DNA from: Adiantum capillus-veneris
Taxonomy: Eukaryota > Streptophyta > Polypodiopsida > Polypodiales > Pteridaceae
Assembly: GCA_014529385.2 (NCBI GenBank)
Contig: CM043960.1
Span: 77,401,910-77,465,909, forward strand
Direction of reading: 5' to 3'
DNA: 64,000 bases
Shown: positions 34,508-46,432 of the stretch, one piece after another
How the letters are laid out: every line of letters begins with the position of its first letter
Position numbering within the stretch: the first letter of the stretch is position 1
The notes under the pieces: generated by a model
What the model was told of the DNA's origin: nothing
Seen by the model: the letters and a program-made list of their open reading frames with translations, nothing else
Databases searched by the model: none
Made by a program: the position numbers and the translations under genes

Positions 34508-36609
34508 TGGAGAGGGGGAAAGGGGAACACACCCAACACACAACACAATGCCTCACTATAGCCCAGGGTATACACAGTGCCCCAATCCACTAGAGTTCAC
34601 CTTCAAAACTCAACACTACCCGCAAGCAAACCACTGCTTTCACACAACCATACGCACACACGCCTTGCAATGCCCCAGACAGACTCAATCACTCCGCTCC
34701 ACTCAATTCATAGCCTTCCACACTCACACAACCTCTCTCTATCTCTCTTTGCACGACCAACTTTGGGGAGGCACACACGCCGACACACGCTCGGAAACAC
34801 ACGCACAAGAGCAGAGAAGAGAGGGGGGAAGGGGGGATGACGCCTCGAAACAGTAGGGAATAGTCTTCTAGCATAGGCAATAACATGTACATCCAACACC
34901 CCGCCGGCATGAACCTCGGCAATCAAAACAATGGGTCAAAAGCCTTGGCAAAAAACCTCCTGCCAAAAAATAAAACCTTGGTCGAAAGACGCTCTTTGGC
35001 CAAAAGACACTAGTCCAAAAGACCCTTACAAATGAACATAAGAACTCTTTTATAGGGGTGTGCATAGGAGTCCCAAAAAAGAAAAATGTGGTGTGATTCC
35101 ATGTCGTGCACTCCCTTTGGAGTTCTATTTAGAAGTTTTATGCATTGCCAACACTTGGCCTAGTGTATTTTTGGAAGCATTTGCTTGATGTGCACACTTG
35201 TCCTTTGCACCTTCCACCTTGACCGGCCGGATTTCCCACTTTGGTGCCCTTGCATTTGGCTTTGTCCACCTCTTTGCTCCCGGACTTCCCTTCTTGCTCT
35301 CCTTGCATGCTTGACCCCCTGCGGGATTTGCCTCTTACCTGAGGGGGGAAGGAAATAGCGATATCTCTATTGCCCCCTCCCTTTTCCTCTCAAAAATTTG
35401 GTGCCCCAAGGGCCGCGGGACCCGCCTTTAGCAAGGCCTGCCACGTCATCACTGTCACCGTCGGACTCCGTCGCTGCTCCTGGCGCGCGCCACCGCGTCG
35501 CCACCTTGCTCGCCAACTGCCGCCGCCAAAACAGGCCCGAAATTCCGCCTGCGCAGCGCCCACTGGGCCGTGCCATAGCCATGGAGATCCAAGAGCTCTC
35601 CACTCCTCCTTTGGATGCTAGTGGGAGGGCCACGGCCCATCTTATAAACCACGAGCTCCTGCCTCCTTTCCTCACATGTGGGTTATAAGAGCGCCACATG
35701 GCAGGCCCAGAAGGCCATATCCTCTTAAGATTTCAAAAGAACAACAAAAACCCATTATATTTTTTCTTAACCAAAAACCTTTGCAACCTGCCTTGGCCTG
35801 GCCCCCATTCTGTGCTCCCACCTTCTGTTGCCGAGCCGCAAAGCCCGAGTAAAATCGTGCACTGCCGCCCTGCTTCTCCATGATCCACACCGCTATTCGA
35901 CTTCTCCAGGCCCGAGATCCGAGGCCACCAAAACACGACCAATTCATCTGCCAACAACTTCGGGCAAAGACACCCAATTTTCCGACGACCATATCTTCTC
36001 GCTCCGGATTCCGTTTGGCATGCAGTCACTTCCTTCTGGCTCCGTATAATGTACACCCTGCTCTAGAACTTTGTCGAGGCCTAGAAGATGCCAGATGGCA
36101 CATTCTCCAATGCGGCCAAGTGGGCTCAGACCCAACCCCCGGAAAGACTTCAAATGACCATATCTTGCAAACCGTGGCTCCGATCCGCAATCCGAAAAGA
36201 CGGGTAGGCTCCACAAATCGAGCTCTACACACATGTACCTTAAGCTCCACTTGGACCACCTGTCTCGAGCTGCCCTGTCCGGCAAGAATCTACAAACCAT
36301 CAAAACTTCAACCTTCAATAACTTGGGCTCCGTAGCTCGGTTTGATGAGCCGTCTGGACCTGCTCCTTCATCATTTCAAGCTCTTCATTTCTGGATCCAA
36401 AGGCTGCACTTTGCATCTCTTTCACCTGCTACCCCAATTAGCCCATTATGGAGCATTCCTTGGCCTATAAGCCGCATCGTGCATACACTTCCGCTGCTAC
36501 CTGTCACCCCATGAACTTCCTAGCTGCACCAGTCCTTTGCCATGCTTCTGCTTGCCTGCACACACCTGTCCATGCCATCTTCTAGCGCCGACATACTTTG
36601 GCTGCACCA
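34508..36609 (-). repeat. 5' LTR of the gag-only element
   Basis: 2,102 bp, partner of 30210-32309. Its minus-strand TATA box is at 35047-35056. All short ORFs called within both LTRs are shadows of this repeat. Confidence 0.9.
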
Positions 36610-36613
36610 ACGG

Positions 36614-37795
36614 CTACATCGGCGACAGATTGGAGCTTGGAGTTTCCATAGACATGGAAGCATTGTGAGATTGATGCATTCAGCTCACGCATCAAGGTGG
36701 GAAGTGAGTTTGAGCTTTTCTATGAGCTCAAAGAAGCACAGAAGAAAGGCGTTCAGTTTTTGGCAGTTTGACAGCAGTCTACTATTTTGCTCATAACTTG
36801 AGCTACAAAGCTCCAAATCCAAAACTTTTTGGTTCAAAATGGTGCTGGCTTCAAGCTCTACGACTTTGTAGAAGGAATCATTTTCTGATTCGGAGTGCAG
36901 GTGGGTCTGAAATTAAAAACACAGAGACTGTTTTTCGGGACAGTTTTGGGCTCTGTTGTTTTCTTTGCTGCAGACAGCTTACCCGTGCACAGTGCAGGTA
37001 GCAGGCACATATGAAGTGTTACAAGATCGGGTTTGACTCCCAAGTATAGGTTGAGTCTAATACTCCCACAGGTGTTGTCAGTTGCAGTTGAGTGGTTCTT
37101 CTGCAGTGTTGTGGCTTGCATACATGGTCTTTGAGCGGGTAATGCTCTGTGTATGCTTATGTGGTGAGCAATAGATCTTGTGAGCAAGTACAGAGGTTGG
37201 TTGTGGATGACATGTATGGTCACCTATGGTACTCTTTGTGAGCATTTGTTGGACACAGGTTTGCAGAGCTTATGCATGTATGTTGAGTGTAGTTTGATGC
37301 GCATTGATTGCTCATTGTATTGAGCTTGCAGGACAATGGTTATTTTGTGTTGATAGCCATTGTGCGTCGAAACTCTGACGAAATTTTCCCAGGAGTTTTA
37401 TGCGCATCAATTACGCGATCTAGGTAGAGATTGCGGGTTGCACTCAGCATTTGCGTGCGGTGTTCTCTGCAGGTGGGAGATTTGTGCGTGTGTATGCATC
37501 GATACTGCACAGTGTGGGCTTGGTGATTAGCTCACAGTTTGACAGGCGTACAGTTATCTTGGCACACTCACAGGAGTGAATATAGTGATGTATGCTTGTG
37601 TGGCTACGAGCTAGGTAGCCGGATTCGAGTCATATTGACTTGTGATTTTGTGCAAGGTTTTGCACGGTTATTGTTGCAATTTTGCATCAGGTTTTGAGTC
37701 ATATTTGCAGACTTTTGTTGATGCGATTCGAGCCAGTTTAGGGCTGATTTGGTTGACATTTGCTACTCATTGTTGGTTGCTCTTTTGCGAGCATT
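36614..37795 (+). other. Leader (5' untranslated) of copia element B, right part
   Basis: About 1.2 kb between the nested element and the gag ATG. No domain; no long frame. Rich in TGTG/TTGCAG words. Confidence 0.5.
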
Positions 37796-39699
37796 ATGGC
37801 TGATTTTTCATTTGACTTCCAGCGTTATGGTCTGACACAGTTTGATGGTGCAGATTTTGTTGCTTGGAAGGAGCATATGGTTATTGCATTGGTGGATTTG
37901 GGGCAGGATAAACCCTTGCGTGGTTTATCGGCGAAGCCCAAGTCTATGCGTGATGATGATTGGCAGGATCTTGATGAGTTAGCCATGTCTACGATTCGTT
38001 TGCATCTAGTTGAGTCTGTTTACTGGCAGGTCTCAAGGGAGACTACAACTCATGCTTTATGGCAGAGTTTACATGCTATGTATGCGACATCCATGTCTAC
38101 AGGGGAGTCTAGTCCCACTTCTATGTCCATGGGAGAGATTGGTCCCACACGCAAGTCTCGACGGCATAGAGACTTGACATGTTGGCATTGTGGACATAGA
38201 GGGCACATTAGGCATCGATGTTTTAGGCGTTTGAGACAACGGAGGCGACAGATGCGTGATGCATATTTGGGCATGACAGATGCTAGTGAGATCAGTACGG
38301 TGGTTACTGAGTATGCTTGTGACGGCGATGTCACATTTACATCTAGCTTGTCTTTAGACGATCTTATGTCTACGGATTGCATATCGGATTGCACATTGTC
38401 TTCACATTGGTTACTAGATTCAGATGCTACTTTCCATGTCACGTCACATAGTGAGTGGTTTAGCACATTTTCTAGTAGGATACTTGGTTGTGTGCACATG
38501 GCTGATGGTGTTGTGTATGACATTGAGGGTGCAGGAGATGTATGTTTGTCCTTGCCTAGTGGTATGAGATTTACCCTGCGTCATGTGCGTTATGTGCCAG
38601 ATCTGAGACGGGATTTAATCTCAGTCAGACAGTTACGGGATAGTGGATGTCGGGTATCGTTGCTTGAGCGATCTTTTGCGTTGCATTTGGGTTCGCTAGT
38701 GATTGCGAGAGGTGCTAGAGTTGGCACATGGTACCCATTGCACGTAGTACTGGTGGAAGATGGTCGAGTCTCAATCTTGTTACAGCCATGCAGAGAGTGG
38801 GAGACCTGGACAGTCTCTTTTGATCATGGGTTGCAGGGTGCTTTGCATGGAGTGTCGAGTAGTGAGCTCGTTGTGCACACAGCTGGGGCACGATTTGAGC
38901 AGTCACACAGAGAGGTGACATAGTCAGACATGCATGCTTTGCTAGTGACTGAGCAAAGCAAAGAGTCAGTTGTGTGAGATACTTCTATGCAGGATAGACA
39001 GGTAGAGCGGTCTTGCTCTAGTGAGTCACGACAGGAGGACGTTGTGCAAGAGTCTATGCATACGGAGTTAGAGCATGAGAGCTCTAGTGAGTCACAGCAG
39101 ATTGAGTGGTCATGTTTGCAGTGGATGATTGCAGAGGAGGCTGAGATGTCAGCGATTATGCAGTCATTCCTTTCTATGCTCGATAGTGAGCATGGGGATA
39201 TAGTTGTGCAGGATATGTCTTCCAGCAGACACCTAGAGCAGCTGGTTTGCTCTGAGGTTGCACGACAGGTTGATGCGTCTTTTGCGGACAGTCAGGAGAT
39301 GCATGTGGCTGACATGCCTTGTCAGTCAGAGATGCCTATTGCCAGGGATATATATGTTGATGCATGCTCCGTAGAGCTAGCAAGGCCCGCTAGCATTGCA
39401 TCGGCATTCGGTGGTCTCATGTATGAGATGCTGATCTTGAGAACGGATATCGCAGCTGCAGTGGGATCATTTGCAGTTGGGGTTGTCAGTCATTTGTTGA
39501 CTGATGATGGCATAGTGCACGAGGGAGATATGCAGGTATTGCGTACATACTTGCAGTACGTGTGCGGTACGTCTGGTGGTGTATGGACTTATACGGGAGC
39601 AGGACAGCCGGATGCACACACAGCCAGCCAGTGGGCATCGGTTGAGAGCGATTTTCTCTCGCCTTTTGTAGTCTTTAGACTAGGTTCCCTTGCTTAAAG
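37796..39699 (+). pseudogene. Copia element B gag-protease with an RNase H-side relic
   Basis: The ATG at 37796 (MADFSFDFQRYGLTQFDG) is preferred to 37760 because the copia gag signature F.G.....W starts there. From that start: gag 1-110, zinc knuckle CWHCGHRGHIRHRC at 129-142, protease site WLLDSDATFHVTSH near 205-218 (G of DSGA replaced by D), then VRYVPDLRRDLISVRQL as in copia protease. TAG (38921) and TGA (38975) lie in frame. Beyond them, RTDIAAAVGSFAVGVVSHLL and DMQVLRTYLQYVCGTSGG match the copia segment between RT and RNase H (RPDIAYAVG.VSR, W.AVK.ILRYLKGT). Integrase and the RT core are replaced by a Ser/Glu-rich stretch. Confidence 0.85.
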
Positions 39700-39716
39700 G
39701 CACAGTCACCTTTAAG

Positions 39717-39864
39717 TGTTGGGCGCCCACTGACTTGTATACCTTATACATAGCATAAGTGTATAGGGGGGTGCTCACTCTTTTGAGTCTCCCCACCCAT
39801 ATCTATGTGTCGTGTGTCTCCTTCTCTCTCGCTCTGCGTCTGTGGTGCTCTTCGATCCCCTTCA
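39717..39864 (+). repeat. 3' LTR of element B
   Basis: 148 bp, TGTTGGGCGCC to CCCCTTCA; TG...CA ends. It differs from the 5' copy at a few sites and by about 2 bp. Confidence 0.9.
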
Positions 39865-41759
39865 CCAAGGACTGCTAAAAAAGAGTCTGGTTTTTAACAC
39901 TACTATGTAATAAATGACTTACTTGCACTTACTTTGAAGAGGCAAGATATGATGGCCTCATTAAACACATATGTTAAACACAATGGAAAGTTTATATCTT
40001 CGACTTTCAAACCTAAATGGAAATTTTAGTGTGAAAGGACTACTTTGGTTCAACGTGTCACAACATTGTGACCTTGATGAACAAATGAATATAACTTTAT
40101 ATGAGCTTCTTTGCTTAACTTGCCCTTTTGCACATCAATTGTTCACTTGATAAGAAATACTACTTGATTTATTGATTAAAAAAAATTCATCTTTGCGTAA
40201 TTATTACTCATTTTTCTTTGTTAGGATTTCTATTTATAAAAACCTCAATTTTTTACATCAAATGTTTAATGATGTAGAATTTATATTGCAAGATCCAACG
40301 GTCATTTGATAGATTATGACCCAAAGAATGTATCCATGCAAAAAAGTTAAATCTTTAATGGTTCATTTTTTTTAGATCTAGCTCAAAAAATAACAAAGAG
40401 TACTTATAAAATCTTGAGCGAGCTTTTCAAACAATTCCAATAAATAATGTGAATTTCCACTCATTTTGATTATCATGTATCTTCCAAATTTTACTATAAG
40501 GTCCTCATGGAAAAAAATCTGAGTCAATTTGAGTTAGGAAAATGCACTTTTTTGTTGTTTTAATTCATTTCACTTGCACCATTCACTTGAAGTGTGCCTC
40601 CAAGCCTAGAATTTTTGACACTTGTCCATATACCATGGTTTGGTCCCACTCTCCCAATCTTAGTTCACTCAACCACCTCCTACAAGGAGACCACCACATC
40701 ACCAAAAGTCCATTTCATCACACCATCTTACCTTCCACATCACCACAGTCAACCATTTGACCTCAACACTTGGCTTGCCATGTCATGCTAACTGCCAACT
40801 CATCCACCACACTCAAGTGCAACCTTGCATGCCACTTCACTTTAAATGTCATGTCATCCATCTCCTCATGTGTCACTTGTGTGTGGTGCTTGCATGGATT
40901 TCTACGTCACTTGCCACCTCAGAAGCCACCGAGCATGCCACATCACCATGTCTCCAACTCATCATCTATCTTTTTGCCACCTAATCAATCCATATCATCA
41001 TTTTTGACATGAAAAATGAGAGGATCCCATTTGCCATATCATATTTCCATCTGTGCAATACATGTCATCAATCATTCACACCACCTCCTCACATAGATGA
41101 CCATGTCATCTATGCATGGCCACCTCAATAGCCACGTCATTTTTTTTTACTTTTAAAAAATAATTTAATGAAATAAATAATCTAATTATTTATGATTCCA
41201 TCTAATAATTTATGTATCAATAAAAATAAAATTAATATAAATTAAAATTAAAATTCTATTTATTTGAAATATTATTGAATGATAAAAAGACATTTAGCCA
41301 ATTTTTTATTTTTTGTTTACTTATATCATAAGATTCATAAGTAATTAGTAATTTATATAATTTAGTTTTATAAAATAGGATTGGTGTATTTTTACCAAGA
41401 TTTACTTTTTTAGATTACATTAGGGAGCAAATGTATATAAACCCTTTTTTCAAAAGTTTACTTTATTTGTGCGTGAGTGAGTTTTGGAGCCCTTCATGCG
41501 TTCTTGATTCAATCACTAACTATTCTAAGAGTCATTTCCCTAACTAGCATGGATTCACAATCATTTTCCTATCAAGCACGCGTTCTCAGTCACAAAGGTC
41601 TTGAAAATAAGATAGACAACACAATGATCCCATTCGCAAAGTTCGAAGCATGAAAGAGATTGATCTTGTGGAAGAAAATAGATAAAAAGATTGGGAGCAC
41701 AAGCAATGCTTGAGAGCAAGACTACATACAAATTTACAATCACCATTTTTTTGTCATAG
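39865..41759. other. Non-coding; CATGTCATC-rich stretch then very AT-rich DNA
   Basis: From about 40600 to 41160 the plus strand is dense in CACCAC, GCCACNTCA and CATGTCATC words, giving overlapping Cys/His-rich short frames that are not genes. From 41160 to 41450 it is extremely AT-rich. No gene. Confidence 0.45.
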
Positions 41760-44700
41760 GGTTCGTTGAGGGCACTATGGCAAAAAGTTGATATTTGTGC
41801 TATCCCGACTGGTGAGATGATAAGATGGCCATGAAGCTTTGAAGGGGTAGGGAGTAGGGCGCATTAACTACCCTTGCAAAGTTGCATGGCCATGGCCATC
41901 AGATACAATCTCGTTGGTATGGAATTGTACAATTGCCAATTTCTTATCCCATGCATTAGGAAGAGAATGGGGTCTAGGAGGGCCTCTTTATTTGGTAGTG
42001 TAAGGAAGTCAAAATTTTAGTATTAAGAAAGTAATCAAAGGACAGCTTTTGAATTCAAACAGGCAAAACGGCTAGTTTATTTGAATTCAAAGTTTCCCTC
42101 CAAAATGGAATTTTAAATCTAGCGAGTAAAACCATATCATGTAGAATATCTATGGAAAGAGCTTGTTGTGTAGATTGCAGATCTATGATCTCCGCTCAAA
42201 TCGCAGGTCATATGTGGGAGTTATGGAAGACAGAAAAGCATAAAATTGACCACCTCCTTTTTTGGGAGGAAAGTGTATCCTTTGACCACTCTTTCACATC
42301 TCTTATACACCCACCATTCTTGCACACATGGCATACACCTATTGATCAAAATGTTGATCACCTCCATAAGCTCATGGCAAATAAAGAGGCCCTCCTACAC
42401 CCCATCCTCTTTCTAATGGGCTCAATAAGGGCCTATGGCGACAAAAGAATAACGTTTGCGTAGTCCCAGACTAGCGAGATAATAAGCGATGGCAATGAAA
42501 CTTTGCAAGGGCAGGGAGTAGAGTGTGAAAAAGTTTCATTTACCGTCTCATTGGTATTGGACTGCGCAAACATCATTTTTTTTCCCATAGGGCTCATTGA
42601 GGGTCCTATGGCAAAAAAAATTGGACATTTGTGTAGTCATATACCAGCAAGACACAATGAGCCCTATTGCAAAAAATTTGACATTTGTGTAGTCCTAGAC
42701 CGGCAAGACGGTAAGCGATGGCCATGAACCTTTGCAGGAGTGGTAATTGGGGTACATTATTTACCCATCCAAAGTATCAAATCCTTTGTTTATCCTCTCG
42801 TCATTATGGGGCTGCACAATTGCAAATTTTTTACGAGCCCTATAACAAAAAAATTAGCATTTTTGTCGCGATCCCATAGAGGTGAGACAATAAGCGATGG
42901 CCATGAAACTTTGCAAGGGTAGGGAGTAGGATGTATTACACACCCATACAAAATTTCATGGCCTTCGATTATCGTCTTGTTCGTATGGGACTGCACAATC
43001 GGCAATTTTTTGCCATAAGGCTTGTTGAGGGTCCTATGGCAAAAAATAAGCATTTGAGCACTCCCGTACTAACAAGATGGTGACCTATGACCATGAAAAT
43101 TTGCAAGTGTTGGTAATCATCCTATCCCTGACCCTCGCAAAGTTTCATGGACATTGCTTATCATCTCGTCGATATAGGACTATGGAAAAGCCAATTTTTT
43201 TCCACAAGCTCATTGAGGACCCTATGGCAAAAAATTGGTGTTTGTGAAGCCCTTGAATAGTGAGACCCTAACCGATGGCCATGAAACTTTGTTGGGACAT
43301 GTACTACACCTATTTGATGCTAATTTTTTGCCATAGGGCCCTCAACGAGTCCTGTGGTAAGAAATTGGCGATTGTGTAGCTCCATACCAATGAGACCATA
43401 ACCGATGGCTTTGAAACTATGCACGGATGGATAATACACCCAAGTCCTTGCCCCAACAAAGTTTCATGACCATCGCTTACCAAGTTGTTCATGTGAGATT
43501 GCACAAACACCATTTTTTTCCATACGACCCTAAGCATACATTGTGGTAAGAAATTGGCAATTGTGTAGCCCCATACCTATGAGATGGTAACCAATGGCCA
43601 TGAAACTTTGCATGGGTAGGTAATACACCCTACTCCTTGCCCCTAAAAATTGTCATGGCGATTGATATCGTCTTATTTGTCTAAGATTGCGCAAACACTA
43701 ATGTTTTTCCATAGGGCCCTCAATAAGCCTTGTGGTAAGAAATTGGTTATTGTGTAGCTTCATATCAACTAGATTTTAATAGATGGTTATGAAACTTTTT
43801 AGGGATGGGTAATGCACCCTACCACCTACCCTTACAAAGTTTCATGGCCATCTCTTATTGTCTTGTAGGTCTGGGATTGTGCAAAGGCCATTTGTTTTTA
43901 TAATAGGACCCTCAGCAAGCCTTGTGATAAGACATTGATGTTTTTGTATCCCCAGATCAATGAGTCCGTAACCTATGACCATGAAACTTTGCAGGGGTAG
44001 GTAATGCATTGTACTTACCACCCCTACAAATTTTCATAGTCATCACTTACCGTATCGTCAGCCTAGGGCTGTGCAAAATCCAAAAAAAATTCCACAAGGC
44101 TCGTTGACAAATGCCAATTTTTTTGTCATAGGGCCCTCAACAAGCCCTATGGCACAAAAATGGATTTTGCGCAGCCCCAGATCCATGAGACGGTAAGTGA
44201 TGGCCATGAAACTTTGCAAGGGTAGGTAATGTACCCTAGTTTTTGCTTGTGCAAAGTATCATGGCCATTGCTTATTGTATTGCTTATTTTTTGCCGTAGC
44301 CCACTCAGTGAGTCCTATGGTAAAAAATTGGCCATTTTGTAGCTCCATGCCAACAAGAGGATAACCTATGGCCATGAAAATCTACATGGGTAGAGAATGT
44401 ATCCTAGTCCTTACCCCTACAAAGTTTCATGGCCATGGCTTATTGTATTGTCAGTCTGGGATTGTGAAAACACGGCCATAGGGCTCTCAGTGAGCCTTGT
44501 AGCTCCATATCAATGAGATGGTAAGAGAGGGTTATGAAACTTTTTTTCAATAAGTAATGCACCCTACCACCTGCTTTTGCAAAGTTTCATGGCCATCACT
44601 TACCGTCTTGCAGGTCTAGAATTGTGAAAATGCCATTTTTTGCCATAGGGCCGTCAACGAGCCTTGTGGTAAGAAATTGATGTTTTGTGTAGACTTAGAC

Positions 44701-46350
44701 CGATGAGATGGTAACTTATGGCCATGAAACTTTTCAAGCATAGGTAATGCATTGTACTTCTTGTCCCTACAAAGTTCCATGGTCATCGCTTATCGTCTTG
44801 TTGGTCTGGGGCTACACAAAATCCAATTTTTTTGTGAGCAATAAGACATTAATTGATGTCCATTAAACTTTTCAAGGGTAGGTAATGCACCCTACTCCCT
44901 AGCCTTGCAAAGTATCATGGACATCGCTTATTGTCTCGTCAGTCTAGGACTGTCTAAAAGTTATTTTTTTCCATAAGGCCCTCAGCAAGCCCTATGTTAA
45001 GAAATTGGCAATTGTGGAGCTCCATATCGACAAGATAGTAGCCGATGGCCATGAAAACATACACCGGGGGAGAATGCACCCTATCTATAATGCCTATGGT
45101 AGATAGACCAATGAGGCATTCATCATAGTGAGAGTTTCATAAAAATTAGGAGCAAACAAATTAGAGAGAGTGCACTCAATGAAAATAGATTTGCTTGATT
45201 GAATGGATTGAAAGAGAAAATTACAATCCAAACATTATGGCCTTATATAGGCTCCAAGTGAAAGGTGAAAATTAATGCTAGAAAGTGATGTTCATCACGT
45301 GTGGGAAAAGGGTCAAATACCATGTGACTATAGTGAATAGCATGTGACTATAAAGAAGCATAATTTATATAGTGAGATGCATACATGCACGTAATGGTGC
45401 ATGGTTGGTATTATTGGTTTTAGGAGTTGGAACAGCTCACCCCAATAGATGTCCATGTAAGCTAAAGCTTACACGAATGAGCATGGATTCCAATCAAGGA
45501 ATTTAACATGGGCTACATTGGGTACTAGATGGGGCTCATAAATATGGAATCTGATGCCAAAAGGGGTAGGTCTTACCTCCAAACTTTGGGTTTGGGGTAG
45601 TTTCTAAAACCCATTACAATACATCCTCATATTCCCACCCTATTCTCAACCCCTGCAAAGTTTCATTGTCGGTGTGAGATTGCGCAAACACTATTTTTTT
45701 GCCATAGGGTCCTAAGCGAGCCTTGTGGTAAGAAATGTGCGATTGTGTAGCTCCATACCAATGAGATGGTAACCAATGCCCATGAAACTTTGTGGGAGCA
45801 AATAATACATCCTACTCCCCACCCCTTCAAATTTTCATGGTCATCGCTTACCGTCTCGTTGGTCTGAGACTGCACCAATTTTTTTCCATAGGACCCTAAG
45901 CCAACCTTATGGCAAGAAAATGGCGATTGCGCAATTCCAAATCGACAAGATGGTAACCGTTGGCCATGAAACTTTGCAGGATGGTGAGTATGGTGCATTA
46001 TCCACCCCTACAAAGTTTGATGGCCTTTGGTTACCGTCTTCTTGGTATGGGATTGCACAATCGCAAATTTTTTCCATAAGGTTTGTTGAGGGCCCTCTGG
46101 CAAAAAATTGGTGTTTGTGTAGTTCCAGATCGGAGAGATGGTAAGCAATGGCCATACACTTTGCAAGGGTAGGGAGTAGGGTGCCGCCCCTACAAAGTTT
46201 GATGGTCATAGATTACCGTCTTGTCATTCTGGGACTGTGCAAATGTCAATTTTTGGCCATAGGGCTCGCTAAGACCCTATGGAAAAAAATTGGTGTTTTC
46301 ATAGTTCCAAATTGACAGGATGGTAACCTATGGCCATCAAACTTTGATAT
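41760..46350. repeat. Satellite array of alternating inverted modules, about 130-230 bp spacing
   Basis: About twenty degenerate units occur. Each alternates two dyads. Dyad 1 is TTTTTTGCCATAGGG ... CCCTATGGCAAAAAA around a GCTCGTTGAGG-type centre (e.g. 42580-42620, 43010-43045). Dyad 2 is GATGGCCATGAAACTTTGCA ... TGCAAAGTTTCATGGCCATC around a TAGG(T)AGT...ACTCC(T)A centre (e.g. 42895-42970, 43780-43860). The GGCCATGAAACTTTG word recurs about every 190 bp. Because both arms are present, a transcript from either strand folds into a chain of hairpins. The array is broken at 45085-45643. Confidence 0.85.
45085..45643 (-). mobile_element. Insertion in the satellite, LTR-like
   Basis: The satellite phase breaks after CACCCTAT (45077-45084) and resumes at a second CACCCTAT (45636-45643). 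Inside, the minus strand has GGAGCCTATATAAGGCC (TATA box, near 45240) and could run from TGTAATGGG (45618) to ATAGGCA (45091), typical LTR ends. It could be a solo LTR. The duplicated octamer may only reflect the repeat itself. Confidence 0.45.
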
Positions 46351-46388
46351 GGTCCTTGGTCATGTGCATCACATTGTCTCTACAACGC

Positions 46389-46390
<2 letters not shown>

Positions 46391-46432
<42 letters not shown>
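46391..46432. repeat. (CT)n microsatellite
   Basis: About 21 CT units marking the right border of the satellite array. Confidence 0.95.

Larger units (their letters stand above)
30210..36609 (-). mobile_element. Gag-only LTR retrotransposon (TR-GAG-like) with 2.1-kb LTRs, nested in element B
   Basis: Direct repeats 30210-32309 and 34508-36609 (offset about 4298-4300) bound a 2.2-kb interior with one gag frame on the minus strand and nothing else. AACGG lies at 30205-30209 and again at 36609-36613; it overlaps the LTR end by one base, so the target duplication is 4 or 5 bp. Minus-strand order is 5' LTR (right copy), candidate primer site, gag, purine tract AACAGGGGGGTGGGCAATGA, 3' LTR (left copy). 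It depends on another element's polymerase. Confidence 0.9.
29821..39864 (+). mobile_element. Deleted copia-type element B, host of a nested gag-only element
   Basis: The LTRs are 29821-29968 and 39717-39864. TGGTATCAGAGC follows the 5' LTR at 29971. The leader is 29969-30209 continued at 36614-37795, then a gag-protease reading frame (37796-39699) that jumps to a relic of the RT/RNase H end. Integrase and the RT core are absent. The nested element 30210-36609 sits in the leader. No convincing target duplication was found for B itself. Confidence 0.85.

Noticed and set aside
30391..36335. Many pairs of similar ORFs about 4.3 kb apart
   Set aside because: They are shadows of the two copies of the 2.1-kb LTR, not gene duplicates.
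40542..41012. Overlapping plus-strand ORFs
   Set aside because: Low-complexity CACCAC/CATGTCATC text; no homology pattern.
45663..46209. Minus-strand ORFs of about 100 residues
   Set aside because: Products of the hairpin satellite; repeated peptides only.
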